Assembly: GCA_016871595.1 (NCBI GenBank)
Contig: VHCY01000013.1
Span: 1 to 36,243 of the forward strand
Direction of reading: 5' to 3'
DNA length: 36,243 nt
DNA from: Verrucomicrobiota bacterium
GTDB taxonomy: Bacteria; Verrucomicrobiota; Verrucomicrobiia; Opitutales; Opitutaceae
The notes under the pieces were generated by a model. The model did no database searches, was not told the origin of the DNA, and saw only the letters and a list, made by a program, of their open reading frames with translations. Of this stretch, positions 27,818-35,976 are shown piece after piece (within the stretch, counting starts at the first letter, position 1; each line of letters starts with the position of its first letter). The translations under genes and the position numbers were made by a program.

Positions 27818-28465
27818 TCAGGGGGTGGCGAGGGCCGCCTGCACCTCGCGCAGGCCGGGCAGGACCCGGTCCGCGCCGGCCGCGGTGAGCTCCGCCGCGC
27901 CGTGGGTGCCGGTGCACACCGCCCAGCAGGCGAAGCCGCCCGCGTGGGCGGCCGCGATGTCGAAGGGCGAGTCCCCGATGAGCAGCGTGCGGTCGGCCCG
28001 CGCCCCGAGGGTGCCGAGGACGTAGGTCGCGAACTCCGGCCGCGGCTTGAGCCAGGGCGTGTCGCCGGCGCCGAACACGCCGCGCAGGAACGGCGTCACC
28101 CCGAGGTGGGCGCAGATGCGCCGCGAGTGCTCGCCGCGCTTGTTGGTGAACGCCGCCAGCGCCACCCCGCGCGCGTGTTGCGCCTCCAGCAGCTCCCGCG
28201 CGCCGGGGAGCAGGCGGACGTCCTCCAGCAAAATCGAGTCGGTGTAGGCGACGTGGAGCCGCACGCCCTCCGCCACGAGTTCCGGCGGCAGGAAGTGTCC
28301 CATCGCCCGCTCCAGCCCGCCCCCGACCGCCGCCCGGACCTGGGCCAAGGTGGGGGCCGGCCGCCCGAGTTGAGGCAGCACGTGGCAATAGGAGCGGTGG
28401 ATCGTGGTGAACGCGTCCACCAAGGTGCCGTCCAGGTCGAGCAGCAGGGTGTCGTAAGGGGGCAT
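27818..28465 (-). CDS. HAD-superfamily phosphatase (phosphoglycolate phosphatase-like)
   Basis: A 215-residue haloacid dehalogenase-type hydrolase with an alpha-helical cap after the first strand. Motif I is DLDGTLVDAF near residue 9, motif II the TNK of AAFTNKRGEH, motif III the Lys of LKPRPEF and motif IV IGDSPFDIAAAHAGG. Size and cap type fit Gph, which removes phosphate from 2-phosphoglycolate, but related enzymes act on other small phosphate esters, so no symbol is assigned. The ATG at 28465 gives MPPYDTLLLDLDGTL, starting one strand before motif I. It is the first gene of the minus-strand run and is divergent from the mlaE-type gene 105 bases away. Confidence 0.88.
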   Translation of the reverse strand: MPPYDTLLLDLDGTLVDAFTTIHRSYCHVLPQLGRPAPTLAQVRAAVGGGLERAMGHFLPPELVAEGVRLHVAYTDSILLEDVRLLPGARELLEAQHARGVALAAFTNKRGEHSRRICAHLGVTPFLRGVFGAGDTPWLKPRPEFATYVLGTLGARADRTLLIGDSPFDIAAAHAGGFACWAVCTGTHGAAELTAAGADRVLPGLREVQAALATP

Positions 28466-28525
28466 CGCGGTCGCGGGAGCGTGCCGGCCCCCGGGGCGGA
28501 AACGAGGCAAAACCTCGCTCGCCTG

Positions 28526-28531
28526 TAAAAT
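28526..28531 (+). promoter_or_regulatory. possible -10 element of the Mla operon
   Basis: TAAAAT lies 39 bases before the ATG at 28571, in the divergent gap with the HAD gene and in an AT-richer patch. No good -35 is seen 17 bp upstream (CGAGGC), so the site is tentative. Confidence 0.3.
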
Positions 28532-28570
28532 GGAGTTGGCGCGCGCGGCCGGCGCCGGTGGACTCCCGGT

Positions 28571-29692
28571 ATGCCGGACGCCCCCGCCATCCCCGCCGCT
28601 GCCGTGCGGACCGAGGCGGAGCGGGGCGTGTGCGTGGTGACGGTGGGCGGCGGCTGGAGCATCACCGCGGCCCCGCCCGCGTGGCCGGGACCGCCGGCCG
28701 GCGCGACCGGAGTGGTGCTCCGCGCGGCCGACCTCGGGCGCTGGGACAGCTCGCTCCCGTTCTTCCTCGCGGGCGTCCGCCGGGCGTGCCGCGCGGCCGG
28801 CGTGCCCTGCGACGACGCGGCCTTGCCCCCGCGACTGCGCGACCTCCTCGCGCAATTGGAAGCCGTGCAGGCCGGGGGCGCGCCACAGGACCGGGCCGAC
28901 AGCCTGCTGACCGCGGTGGGGCTGGCGACGCGCGAGGTCGGGGTGCAGGCGCGGGCGATCCTCGACTTCGTGGGCGAATGCGCCCTGAGCGCGGGGCGCC
29001 TCGCGCGGAGCCCGCGGCGTTTCCGCTGGGCGGACTGCGCCGCCGAGATGCAGCAGTGCGGCGCGATGGCCCTGCCGATCGTCAGCCTCATCAGCTTCCT
29101 GGTCGGGGTGACCCTCGCCTACACCGGCGCGATCGTGCTCCGCCAGTTCGGCGGGGACATCTGGATCGCCGACCTCGTCGGCCTCTCGATGGTGCGGGAG
29201 ATGGGCGCGGTGATGACCGCGGTCGTCCTCGCGGGGCGCACCGGCGCCGCCTACGCCGCGACGCTGGGCAATATGAAGGCAAACGAGGAGATCGACGCCC
29301 TCGCCACCCTCGGCATCCCGCCGGTGCAGTTCCTCGTCCTGCCGCGCCTGCTCGCGCTCGCCGTGATGATGCCGGTGCTGGCGCTCTACGCGAACGCGCT
29401 CGGCATCCTCGGCGGGCTGGTGGTCGCCTACTCGCTGCTCGCGATCCCCCCGGCGGCCTTCTGGGTGGAGATGCTGACGATCATCGACCTTTCGGATGTC
29501 GCCTCCGGGGTGATCAAGGCGGCCGCGTTCGGGCTGATCGTCGGGCTGTCCGGGTGCCTGCGCGGGCTGCAGGCCGAACGCAGTGCCGACGGGGTCGGCC
29601 GCGCCACCACCTCGGCGGTGGTGACGGCCCTGCTGCTGCTGGTGATCGCGGACGCCCTGTTCGCGGTGTTGTTCAACGTGCTCGGGATCTGA
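28571..29692 (+). CDS. mlaE: MlaE-family ABC permease with fused N-terminal STAS-like domain
   Basis: A 373-residue permease of phospholipid (Mla-type) ABC transport at the inner membrane. Residues 1-100 are soluble and resemble a STAS domain (VVTVGGGWSITA...GVVLRAADLGRWDSSLPFFLAGVRRACRAAGVPCD), which in E. coli is the separate protein MlaB. The remainder is the MlaE core: MALPIVSLISFLVGVTLAYTGA, the VREMGAVMTAVVLAGRTGAAYAATLGNMKANEEIDAL coupling region that contacts the ATPase, and three further membrane segments to the end. Here the STAS unit is fused, as in several non-proteobacterial systems. mlaF follows after 5 bases. The operon order is E-F-D-lipoprotein. Confidence 0.92.
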   Translation: MPDAPAIPAAAVRTEAERGVCVVTVGGGWSITAAPPAWPGPPAGATGVVLRAADLGRWDSSLPFFLAGVRRACRAAGVPCDDAALPPRLRDLLAQLEAVQAGGAPQDRADSLLTAVGLATREVGVQARAILDFVGECALSAGRLARSPRRFRWADCAAEMQQCGAMALPIVSLISFLVGVTLAYTGAIVLRQFGGDIWIADLVGLSMVREMGAVMTAVVLAGRTGAAYAATLGNMKANEEIDALATLGIPPVQFLVLPRLLALAVMMPVLALYANALGILGGLVVAYSLLAIPPAAFWVEMLTIIDLSDVASGVIKAAAFGLIVGLSGCLRGLQAERSADGVGRATTSAVVTALLLLVIADALFAVLFNVLGI

Positions 29693-29697
29693 CGCCG

Positions 29698-30474
29698 ATG
29701 GACGCCCCCGCCCGCCTGCCTCCCGGCGAGATCCCCGCGATCGCCGCGGAGACGCTCGACTGCGGCTACGAGGGCAAACTGGTGCTCCGCGACGTCACCT
29801 TCTCCGTGGCACCGGGGGAGATCTTCTTCGTCATCGGCGGCTCCGGCTGCGGCAAGAGCACCCTGCTGCGGCACCTGATCGGGCTCCACGAGCCGCGGCG
29901 CGGGCGCGTGAGTTTCCACGGCCGGCCCTTCACCGCGGCCGACGCGGCCGGGCGGCGCGAGCTGCTGCGCACGTTCGGGGTGCTCTTCCAAGGGGGGGCG
30001 CTGTGGTCGTCGCTCACCCTGCGCGAGAACGTCGCCCTGCCGCTCGAGGAGTACACACCGCTCAGCCGCCGCGAGCGCGGGGAACTCGCCGCGCTCAAGC
30101 TGGCCCAGGTCGGGCTCCAGGGCTTCGAGGACTACTACCCGGCCGAGATCAGCGGCGGGATGCGCAAGCGCGCCGGGCTCGCGCGGGCCCTCGCCCTCGA
30201 CCCCGCGGTCGTGTTCTTCGACGAACCCTCCGCGGGCCTGGACCCCGTGACGTCCCGCAGCCTCGACGACCTCATCCGGCAGGTCCGCGACACCTTCGGC
30301 ACCACCATCGTGGTGGTTTCGCACGAGCTGGCCTCGATCTTCGCCCTTGCCGACCGCGCGGTGATGCTGGCGCGGGAGGAGCAGGGGATCATCGCCGCGG
30401 GCGCGCCCGCCGCCCTGGTGGAGTCACCGGATCCGCGGGTGCGGGCGTTCCTCACCCGGACGGCGCCGGCCTAG
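29698..30474 (+). CDS. mlaF: MlaF-type ABC transporter ATPase
   Basis: A 258-residue ATPase that powers the MlaE permease. Motifs: Walker A GGSGCGKSTLLRHLIG near residue 60, Q-loop FGVLFQGGALWSSLT, signature ISGGMRKRAGLARAL, Walker B PAVVFFDEPSAGLDPVTS and the switch His in VVVSHELASIF. The GGALWSSLTLRENVALPLEE segment is typical of the MlaF subgroup. The frame continues upstream, but the ATG at 29698, 5 bases after the mlaE stop, matches the family start. The spacing points to a translationally linked operon with mlaE and the MCE gene. Confidence 0.94.
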   Translation: MDAPARLPPGEIPAIAAETLDCGYEGKLVLRDVTFSVAPGEIFFVIGGSGCGKSTLLRHLIGLHEPRRGRVSFHGRPFTAADAAGRRELLRTFGVLFQGGALWSSLTLRENVALPLEEYTPLSRRERGELAALKLAQVGLQGFEDYYPAEISGGMRKRAGLARALALDPAVVFFDEPSAGLDPVTSRSLDDLIRQVRDTFGTTIVVVSHELASIFALADRAVMLAREEQGIIAAGAPAALVESPDPRVRAFLTRTAPA

Positions 30475-30522
30475 CCGGTTCAGGCTGTCCTTCCGCCGCC
30501 CGATCGCCCAGCTTCCCCCCGC

Positions 30523-31521
30523 GTGAAGACCAAGGTCAGTCCAGCCGTCGTCGGCGCCTTCGTGATCGGTGGGCTCGCGTTGCTGTTTCTGTCGCTCGTC
30601 TCCTTCGGCGGCATCAGCTTCCTGTCCAAGCCGCCGCGCTTCACGGTCTTCTTCAACGAGTCCATCCACGGCCTCGACCTCGGCTCGCCGGTGAAGCTCC
30701 GCGGCGTGCGCGTGGGGCGCGTCGTCGACCTGAACCTCCGCTACGAGCCGGCGACCGGCCGCTCGGTGGTCGCGGTGGTGTGCGAGATCCACAAGGACGC
30801 GTTGACGCCCGTGGACGGCGCGGGGATGGACCTCGGCCAGTCTGGCGCGCTGCAGCGGCTGGTGGACCGCGGCCTGCGCGCGCAGCTCGGGGTGCTCGGG
30901 CTGGCGACGGGCCTGCTTTACGTGGAGCTCGACCTCGTGAACCCGGCGGACTTCCCGGCGGATCCGGCGGCGAGGGATCCGCGTTACGTGGTGGTGCCGG
31001 CGCTGCCCTCGGCGATCTCGGCGTTCCAGGCGAGCGCCTCCGAGATCCTCGCGAAGGTGAAGCGGGTGGATTTTGTCGGCCTCGCCGAGGAGTTGAAGGC
31101 GCTTGTGGCCCAGACGCGGCGGCAGGTGGCCGGCATCGACGTGAAGGGGCTGGTCGACCAATGGCGCACGACCGGCGTCGCGGTGGAGGCGCTCGCGACC
31201 TCGCCGGAGTTGCGGCGCACCCTCGCCAACCTCGACGCGGCGGTCGCTGAGTTGCGGGCCACGGTGGCGCGGTTCGACGCGCAGGTGGAGCCAACGGGCC
31301 GCGAGTTGGCGGCGACCCTGGCGGAGGCGCGCCGGTCGCTGCAGGCCTTCGGCGAGGCCGCCGGGGAAACACGACGCTTCTTCGCGGGTAACGCCGGGGT
31401 GGGGACGGAGCTCGGCGAGACCCTCGGGCGCCTCAATGAGGCCGCGGCCGCGGTCACGCGGCTGGCCGATTACCTGGAACGCAACCCCAACGCCCTCCTT
31501 TCCGGGCGGCCCCGCCCGTGA
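30523..31521 (+). CDS. mlaD: MCE-domain lipid transport protein (MlaD-like)
   Basis: A 332-residue protein anchored by one N-terminal helix (VVGAFVIGGLALLFLSLVSFGGISFL, residues 8-33) and carrying a single MCE domain (about 38-118: FTVFFNESIHGLDLGSPVKLRGVRVGRVVDL, ending near LGLATGLLYVELDLV). MCE proteins form hexameric rings that shuttle phospholipids across the periplasm. The C-terminal 200 residues are helical, with long Ala/Glu/Leu stretches likely to form a coiled-coil or needle-like tube, longer than in E. coli MlaD (183 residues) and closer to the PqiB/Mce4 layout. The start is GTG at 30523; the mlaF stop is 48 bases upstream. Confidence 0.92.
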   Translation: MKTKVSPAVVGAFVIGGLALLFLSLVSFGGISFLSKPPRFTVFFNESIHGLDLGSPVKLRGVRVGRVVDLNLRYEPATGRSVVAVVCEIHKDALTPVDGAGMDLGQSGALQRLVDRGLRAQLGVLGLATGLLYVELDLVNPADFPADPAARDPRYVVVPALPSAISAFQASASEILAKVKRVDFVGLAEELKALVAQTRRQVAGIDVKGLVDQWRTTGVAVEALATSPELRRTLANLDAAVAELRATVARFDAQVEPTGRELAATLAEARRSLQAFGEAAGETRRFFAGNAGVGTELGETLGRLNEAAAAVTRLADYLERNPNALLSGRPRP

Positions 31522-31540
31522 GCGGAAGGAGACTTTCTCG

Positions 31541-32119
31541 ATGAACTCGCGCGTTTTTCTGCTGCTTGCCCTGCTGGTGGCCGGGGCCGCTGGGGCCGGC
31601 TGCTCCCTGCTCCCCGCGCCCAAGCCCGATCCGACGCGCTTTTTCGTGCTCGCGGCGGAACCGGGGGAGGCCGCGCCGGCGCGCGGCACGGTTGCGCTGC
31701 GGCCGGTCGAGGTGCCGGCCTACCTGCGCCAGCCCGCGCTGGTGGTGCGCCGGGGCGGCCACGAGGTGACGCTCCGCGAGGCCGCCCGCTGGGGTGAGCC
31801 GCTGGAGCAGGGCCTCGCTCGCGTGCTGGGTGAGAATCTGCGGCGGCTCGGCGTCGCGCCGGCGCCCCGCGGGGGTGAGGCGGACGCGGCGGCGCTAGTG
31901 GTGCGGGTGCTAGCGGCCGAGGGCGCGGGCGCCGGTGGAGTGGAATTCCGGGCCGCCTGGGAGCTCACGCGGCGCGGCGCGGCGCCGGTGGGCGGCGAGT
32001 TCCGCGCGGCGGGGCTCACGTGGGACGGACGCGACGAGGCCGGCCTGGCGGCGGGCCTGAGCGCCGCGGTGGCGGGCTTGGCGGCCGAGATCGCGGGGCA
32101 GGTTCCGGCGGCGCGGTAG
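31541..32119 (+). CDS. ABC-type transport auxiliary lipoprotein (PqiC-like)
   Basis: A 192-residue predicted lipoprotein. The signal MNSRVFLLLALLVAGAAGAGC ends in a lipobox-like GAGC, so Cys21 is expected to be acylated; the -3 residue is Gly, less common than Leu. The rest resembles the ABC_trans_aux family (PF03886), with PDPTRFFVLAAEPGEA at the start of the mature part and the VEVPAYLRQPALVVRRGGHEVTLREAARWGEPLEQGLARVLGENL block, as in PqiC. It probably sits in the outer membrane and completes the transport path with the MCE protein. A GGAG at 31528-31531 gives a good Shine-Dalgarno 9 bases before the ATG, which is rare in this window. Confidence 0.88.
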   Translation: MNSRVFLLLALLVAGAAGAGCSLLPAPKPDPTRFFVLAAEPGEAAPARGTVALRPVEVPAYLRQPALVVRRGGHEVTLREAARWGEPLEQGLARVLGENLRRLGVAPAPRGGEADAAALVVRVLAAEGAGAGGVEFRAAWELTRRGAAPVGGEFRAAGLTWDGRDEAGLAAGLSAAVAGLAAEIAGQVPAAR

Positions 32120-32127
32120 TTGGCGCG

Positions 32128-32149
32128 GCGGCCGCCCGGGGACGGCCGC
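32128..32149. terminator. hairpin between convergent lipoprotein and dapL genes
   Basis: A perfect 7-bp GCGGCCG/CGGCCGC stem (32128-32134 with 32143-32149) with an 8-base loop lies 9 bases after the lipoprotein stop and 26 bases before the dapL stop. There is no T run, so terminator function in either direction is uncertain. Confidence 0.4.
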
Positions 32150-32175
32150 GTGATCCGGGCTCCCGCCCGTCCGGC

Positions 32176-33399
32176 TCAGCGCAGCGCGGCGGCGATGCGA
32201 GTGAGGGCGGTCTCGACGTTGGCGCGCGAGTTGAACGCGCTGATCCGCACGTGGCCCTCGCCGCACTTGCCGAAGCCGGCGCCCGGCGTGCACACCACCT
32301 GCGCCCGCTGCAGCAGCAAATCGAAGAATTCCCACGAGTCGCGGCCGGTGTTGACCCAGATATAGGGCGCGTTGTCGCCGCCGACGCAGGTGAAGCCGAG
32401 GCCGGTCATCGCCTCGCGGATCAGGCGCGCGTTCGCCAGATAAAAGTCGATCAGGGCGCCGGTCTGGCGCTTGCCCTCCTCGGTGTAGATGGCCGCGGCC
32501 GCCCGCTGAATCGGGTAGGCGACGCCATTGAACTTGGTCGTGTGCCGCCGGTTCCAGAGGGCATGCACGGCGTGCGGCCGGCCCGCAGCGTCCCATGCCT
32601 GCACCGTCTTCGGCACGACGGTGTAAGCGCAGCGCGTGCCGGTGAAGCCGGCGGTTTTGGAGAAGCTGCGGAACTCGATCGCCACCTCGCGCGCGCCCGG
32701 GATCTCGTAGATCGAGTGCGGGATGCGCGGGTCGCGGATGTAGGCCTCGTAGGCGCTGTCGAACAGGATCACGGCCCGGTGGCGGCGCGCGTACTCGACC
32801 CACGCCGTGAGCTGCTCCCGCGTCGCCACCGCCCCGGTGGGGTTGTTCGGGAAACAGAGGTAGATCAGGTCCGCCGCGCCCGCGGGCAGGGCGGGCACGT
32901 AGCCGTTGGCCGGCGTGCTGTCGAGGTACGTCACGCCGGAGTAGCGGCCGTCGACGTTCCCGCCGGTGCGCCCCGCCATCACGTTGGTGTCGACGTACAC
33001 CGGGTAGACCGGGTCGGGGATCGCGAGGCGGATGTCGGTCGCGAAGATCTCCTGCAGGTTGCCGCAGTCGCACTTGGAGCCGTCGGAGATGAAGATCTCG
33101 TCCGCCTCGATCGCGCAGCCGCGCGCCGCATAGTCGTGCTGCGCCACCGCCTCGCGCAGGAACGCGTAGCCCTGCTCCGGCCCGTAGCCCTTGAACGTCT
33201 CGCGCCGCGCCATCTCGTCGGTCGCCGCGTGCAGCGCCACGACGCACGCTGCCGGCAGCGGCTCGGTGACGTCGCCGATGCCCAGGCGGATCACCGGCTG
33301 GTCGGGATGGGCCGCGACGTGGGCGCTGACCCGCTTGGCGATGTCACTGAAGAGGTAAGAGGCCTTGAGCTTGGGGTAGTTCTCGTTGATGCGGATCAT
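32176..33399 (-). CDS. dapL: LL-diaminopimelate aminotransferase
   Basis: A 407-residue pyridoxal-phosphate enzyme converting tetrahydrodipicolinate directly to LL-diaminopimelate for lysine and peptidoglycan synthesis. Landmarks are [24 protein letters not shown] at the start, [83 protein letters not shown], and the PLP-binding Lys in [20 protein letters not shown]. The length and all these segments match DapL rather than generic aspartate aminotransferases. The ATG at 33399 is the family start; the frame runs on upstream but only through low-complexity sequence. It is divergent from panC, with a 117-base gap in which I see no clear regulatory site. Confidence 0.96.
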   Translation of the reverse strand: MIRINENYPKLKASYLFSDIAKRVSAHVAAHPDQPVIRLGIGDVTEPLPAACVVALHAATDEMARRETFKGYGPEQGYAFLREAVAQHDYAARGCAIEADEIFISDGSKCDCGNLQEIFATDIRLAIPDPVYPVYVDTNVMAGRTGGNVDGRYSGVTYLDSTPANGYVPALPAGAADLIYLCFPNNPTGAVATREQLTAWVEYARRHRAVILFDSAYEAYIRDPRIPHSIYEIPGAREVAIEFRSFSKTAGFTGTRCAYTVVPKTVQAWDAAGRPHAVHALWNRRHTTKFNGVAYPIQRAAAAIYTEEGKRQTGALIDFYLANARLIREAMTGLGFTCVGGDNAPYIWVNTGRDSWEFFDLLLQRAQVVCTPGAGFGKCGEGHVRISAFNSRANVETALTRIAAALR

Positions 33400-33516
33400 A
33401 AGCGCGGGCGGAAGGGGCGGAGCAAACGCGGCGGCCCCGGCGAATTCAAGTCCGCGTTCGGCGCGCGTCCGGGATTGCCTCCGGGGCCGGCGGGCGCCCA
33501 TCGTGTCGGCGCCGTT

Positions 33517-34359
33517 ATGCAGCGGATCACTGCCACCGCTGAGTTGCCCGCCGCCGTCGCGGATCTGCGCCGCGCCGGGCGGACCGTCGCCCTCGTGCCC
33601 ACCAGCGGCGCGCTGCACGCGGGCCACGGGGCGCTGATCGCGGCGGCGCGGGAGCGGGGCGACGCCGTGGTCGTGTCCGTCTTCGTCAACCCGCTTGCCT
33701 TCGGTCCGAGCGAGCCAGTCGCCCGCTACCCGCGCACGCCGGAGTTCGACGCGGAGTTTAGCCGCGCGGCCGGCGCGGACCTGGTATTCCTCCCCACGAC
33801 CGAGGACCTGCTGCCCCGGGGATTCTCGACCGTGGTGGTCGAGGACGCGGTCAGCCGGCCCCTCTGCGGGATCTCGCGGCCCCATCACTTCCGCGGCGTG
33901 GCCACGGTCACCCTCAAGCTGCTCCAACTGGTGCGGCCCGAGCGGCTCGTGCTCGGCCAGCGCGACGCCCAGCAGGTAGCAGTGCTGCGCAAGCTCAGTC
34001 ACGACCTCTGCCTCGGCGTCGAGCTGCTGGTGGTGCCCACGGTGCGGGACGCGGATGGCCTGCCGTGGACCGTGCGGAGCAAGGACCTGACGCCCGGCCA
34101 ACGGCAGGAGTCGGCGGCGGTGTCCGCGGCGCTGCGCCGCGCGCAAGAGATGGTCGCGCAGGGCGTCCGGATTCCGGACCGGATTATTGCGGAGGTCACG
34201 CATCTGCTCGGGCAAAAGCGGCGGCTGCGGGTGATCTATGTCGCGCTCGTCGATCCCCACAGTCTGGAGGCTTTGCGCGAAGTGGTGCCCGGGCGAAGCC
34301 TGCTGGCCCTCGCGGTGTGGATCGACGAGGTCCGGCTAATCGACAACGTCGAGCTCTGA
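33517..34359 (+). CDS. panC: pantothenate synthetase (PanC) homologue with altered pantoate pocket
   Basis: A 280-residue member of the PanC family, which joins pantoate and beta-alanine using ATP. The HxGH nucleotide motif is kept ([11 protein letters not shown], His34 and His37), as are [21 protein letters not shown] and [14 protein letters not shown]. Several positions usually invariant in PanC differ: PTMG is PTSG (Ser30), NPxQFG is NPLAFG (Ala61 in place of the pantoate-binding Gln), GEKD is GQRD (Arg149 for Lys), and the SSRN loop is TVRS at 185-188. The remaining part is full length and the C-terminus [12 protein letters not shown] is typical. It may be a working but drifted PanC or may use a different acid. 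Its stop abuts the convergent deoR stop. Confidence 0.85.
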   Translation: MQRITATAELPAAVADLRRAGRTVALVPTSGALHAGHGALIAAARERGDAVVVSVFVNPLAFGPSEPVARYPRTPEFDAEFSRAAGADLVFLPTTEDLLPRGFSTVVVEDAVSRPLCGISRPHHFRGVATVTLKLLQLVRPERLVLGQRDAQQVAVLRKLSHDLCLGVELLVVPTVRDADGLPWTVRSKDLTPGQRQESAAVSAALRRAQEMVAQGVRIPDRIIAEVTHLLGQKRRLRVIYVALVDPHSLEALREVVPGRSLLALAVWIDEVRLIDNVEL

Positions 34360-35142
34360 TCAAGCCGGCGCCCAGGCGCCGGGCGCCGCCACGATGACCT
34401 CGAGGCCCTTGGCGCGCAGTTCGGCCACGAGGTCCGGCGGCGCGCCGGCGTCGGTCACGATCACGTCGACCCCGGTGAAGTCGCAGAGGAAGAAAGTGGA
34501 GCGGCGGCCGAACTTCCCGTGGTCCAGGCAGAAGATCACCTTGGCGGCGCCGCGCATCATCGCGCGCTGGATCTCCACGATGAGCGCGTGCGAGTTGTAG
34601 ATCCCCTCGGGGGAGATGCCGCTGCCGCTGAGCACCGCGACGTCGGCGTGCATCCGCGCGAACGTCTCCACCGCGTGCGGGCCGACCAGCGTGCCGAGCC
34701 GCGGGTAGATCACCCCGCCGGACAGGTGCACCTCGTGCCGGGTCGAGCCCGAGAAGTGGTTCGCGACCGGCAGCGAGTTGGTGATGATCTGGGCCACCTT
34801 GTCCCCCAGCTGCTGCGCCACGTGGAAGCAGGTGGTGCCGCTGTCGATGATCACATTCTGCCCCGGCTCGATCAGCGCCGCGCAGGCCTGCCCAATCGCG
34901 TCCTTCTCCGCCACCTGATGCGTGTCCCGGACGTTGAAGACGAACTCGTCGCTCTTGGCCGGTTGCAAGGATCTGGCGCCACCGTGCGTCCGGCGCACCC
35001 GCTTGCCGCCTTCCAATCCCGCCACGTCCCGCCGCACCGTCGACACCGAGGCCTCCACGTGGTGGGCAAGTTCCTCCAGCGAAGCGAATTCCACCTTTTG
35101 CAGGTAGGCCTCAATCTTCGCTTGGCGCTCCTCCGGTGACAT
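34360..35142 (-). CDS. DeoR-family transcriptional regulator
   Basis: A 260-residue regulator. The N-terminal winged helix MSPEERQAKIEAYLQKVEFASLEELAHHVEASVSTVRRDVAGLEGGKRVRRTHGGA is the DeoR DNA-binding domain with its recognition helix at SVSTVRRDVAGLE. The C-terminal sugar-phosphate sensor domain of the phosphosugar isomerase fold is complete (IGQACAALIEPGQNVIIDSGTT, ITNSLPVAN, HLSGGVIYPRLGTLVGPHA, VAVLSGSGISPEGIYN, ICLDHGKFGRRS). It is divergent from pduL and the shell gene, which in Planctomycetes and Verrucomicrobia is the layout of the L-fucose/L-rhamnose microcompartment locus, so it likely controls that locus in response to a sugar phosphate such as fuculose or rhamnulose 1-phosphate. 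That specificity is inference. The ATG at 35142 starts the HTH directly. Confidence 0.92.
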   Translation of the reverse strand: MSPEERQAKIEAYLQKVEFASLEELAHHVEASVSTVRRDVAGLEGGKRVRRTHGGARSLQPAKSDEFVFNVRDTHQVAEKDAIGQACAALIEPGQNVIIDSGTTCFHVAQQLGDKVAQIITNSLPVANHFSGSTRHEVHLSGGVIYPRLGTLVGPHAVETFARMHADVAVLSGSGISPEGIYNSHALIVEIQRAMMRGAAKVIFCLDHGKFGRRSTFFLCDFTGVDVIVTDAGAPPDLVAELRAKGLEVIVAAPGAWAPA

Positions 35143-35162
35143 CGTTGGTGGAATCTTTTGGT

Positions 35163-35204
35163 AGATTTTGAGGCAACTTGCAACCGCAACCTTGACAGAT
35201 TTTG
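35163..35204. promoter_or_regulatory. direct repeats in the deoR-pduL divergent region, possible DeoR operator
   Basis: AGATTTTG occurs at 35163-35170 and again at 35197-35204 in the same orientation, 34 bp apart, and a related ATCTTTTGG lies at about 35153-35161. Between the first two, GCAACTT-GCAACC-GCAACC repeats a GCAAC core three times. The stretch is far richer in A and T than the rest of the window. The second copy overlaps the -35/spacer of the pduL promoter, so a bound regulator there would block transcription. Confidence 0.5.
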
Positions 35205-35220
35205 GCGTTTCTGGTTCATT
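35192..35220 (+). promoter_or_regulatory. sigma-70-type promoter of pduL (TTGACA-N17-TTCATT)
   Basis: A consensus TTGACA at 35192-35197, a 17-bp spacer and TTCATT at 35215-35220 (three of six matching TATAAT). Transcription would start near 35227, leaving a leader of about 22 bases before the ATG at 35249. This is the closest match to a textbook promoter in the window. Confidence 0.6.
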
Positions 35221-35248
35221 CCTCGCTCGAAGTCCTCCAGTTGCCGCT

Positions 35249-35926
35249 ATGTCCCTCCCTCCGCCGCTTCCCCATCAGGTCGAGATCGAGCATCTCGTGC
35301 GGCGGTCGTTGTACCAGCGGCTCGGGCGCGCGTTGCCGCGGCAGGCCCAGGCGCCGAATCCGCTGCTGGTCAACGTGAGCGCGCGGCACTGCCACCTGAC
35401 CCCGGAGGCCGTCGAGGCGCTGTTCGGCAAGGGCGCGAAGCTGACGCCGATGAAGTGGCTGTACCAGAAGGACCAGTTCGCGGCCAAGGAGACGGTCACG
35501 CTGATCGGCCCGCGGAGCCGGGTGATCTCCAACCTGCGGATCCTGGGCCCGTGCCGCGATTTGAACCAGGTCGAGTTGGCGCTGACGGACGCGATCGCGC
35601 TCGGTTTTGACATCCCGGTCCGCTCCTCCGGCAACATCGCGGGGACCCCGGGCTGCATGCTGATGGGGCCGGCGGGTTTCTTCGAGATGAAGGAGGGCGT
35701 GATCCGCGCCGCGCCGCACGTCCACCTGCACCCGGATGACGCCGCGTTCCACGGGGTGAAGGCGGGCGAGTACCTCCGCCTCCGCGTCGGCGGGCCCTGC
35801 GCCACCACCTTCGACCGCGTCCTCGCCCGCGTGCACGCCGACTTCAAGCTCGAGGTCCACATCGACACCGACGAGGGCAACGCCTGCGCCCTCGAGCCGG
35901 GCACGCCCGTGGAACTGGTCCGCTGA
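35249..35926 (+). CDS. pduL: phosphate propanoyltransferase (PduL-type phosphotransacylase) with encapsulation peptide
   Basis: A 225-residue phosphotransacylase that turns acyl-CoA plus phosphate into acyl phosphate, recycling CoA inside a bacterial microcompartment. The N-terminal amphipathic segment EIEHLVRRSLYQRLGRAL (about residues 12-29) looks like an encapsulation peptide. Zinc-site residues are visible: His47 and His49 in SARHCHLTPE, Glu109 in NQVEL, His157, His159 and His161 in PHVHLHPDD, and His204 in LEVHIDTDEGNAC; Arg103 lies at the catalytic Arg position. These match the PduL fold from family knowledge. The ATG at 35249 follows a good promoter and gives MSLPPPLPHQ. The open frame upstream overlaps that promoter and is not used. 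The shell gene starts 51 bases after the stop. Confidence 0.94.
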   Translation: MSLPPPLPHQVEIEHLVRRSLYQRLGRALPRQAQAPNPLLVNVSARHCHLTPEAVEALFGKGAKLTPMKWLYQKDQFAAKETVTLIGPRSRVISNLRILGPCRDLNQVELALTDAIALGFDIPVRSSGNIAGTPGCMLMGPAGFFEMKEGVIRAAPHVHLHPDDAAFHGVKAGEYLRLRVGGPCATTFDRVLARVHADFKLEVHIDTDEGNACALEPGTPVELVR

Positions 35927-35976
35927 CCACCCCCCGCCTTCCTCAACCTGATCCTCCCAACTCCCCCATCCAGACA

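Noticed and set aside
32020-33516. In-frame open sequence upstream of panC
   Set aside because: It is antisense to dapL and low complexity; the PanC family starts at the ATG at 33517.
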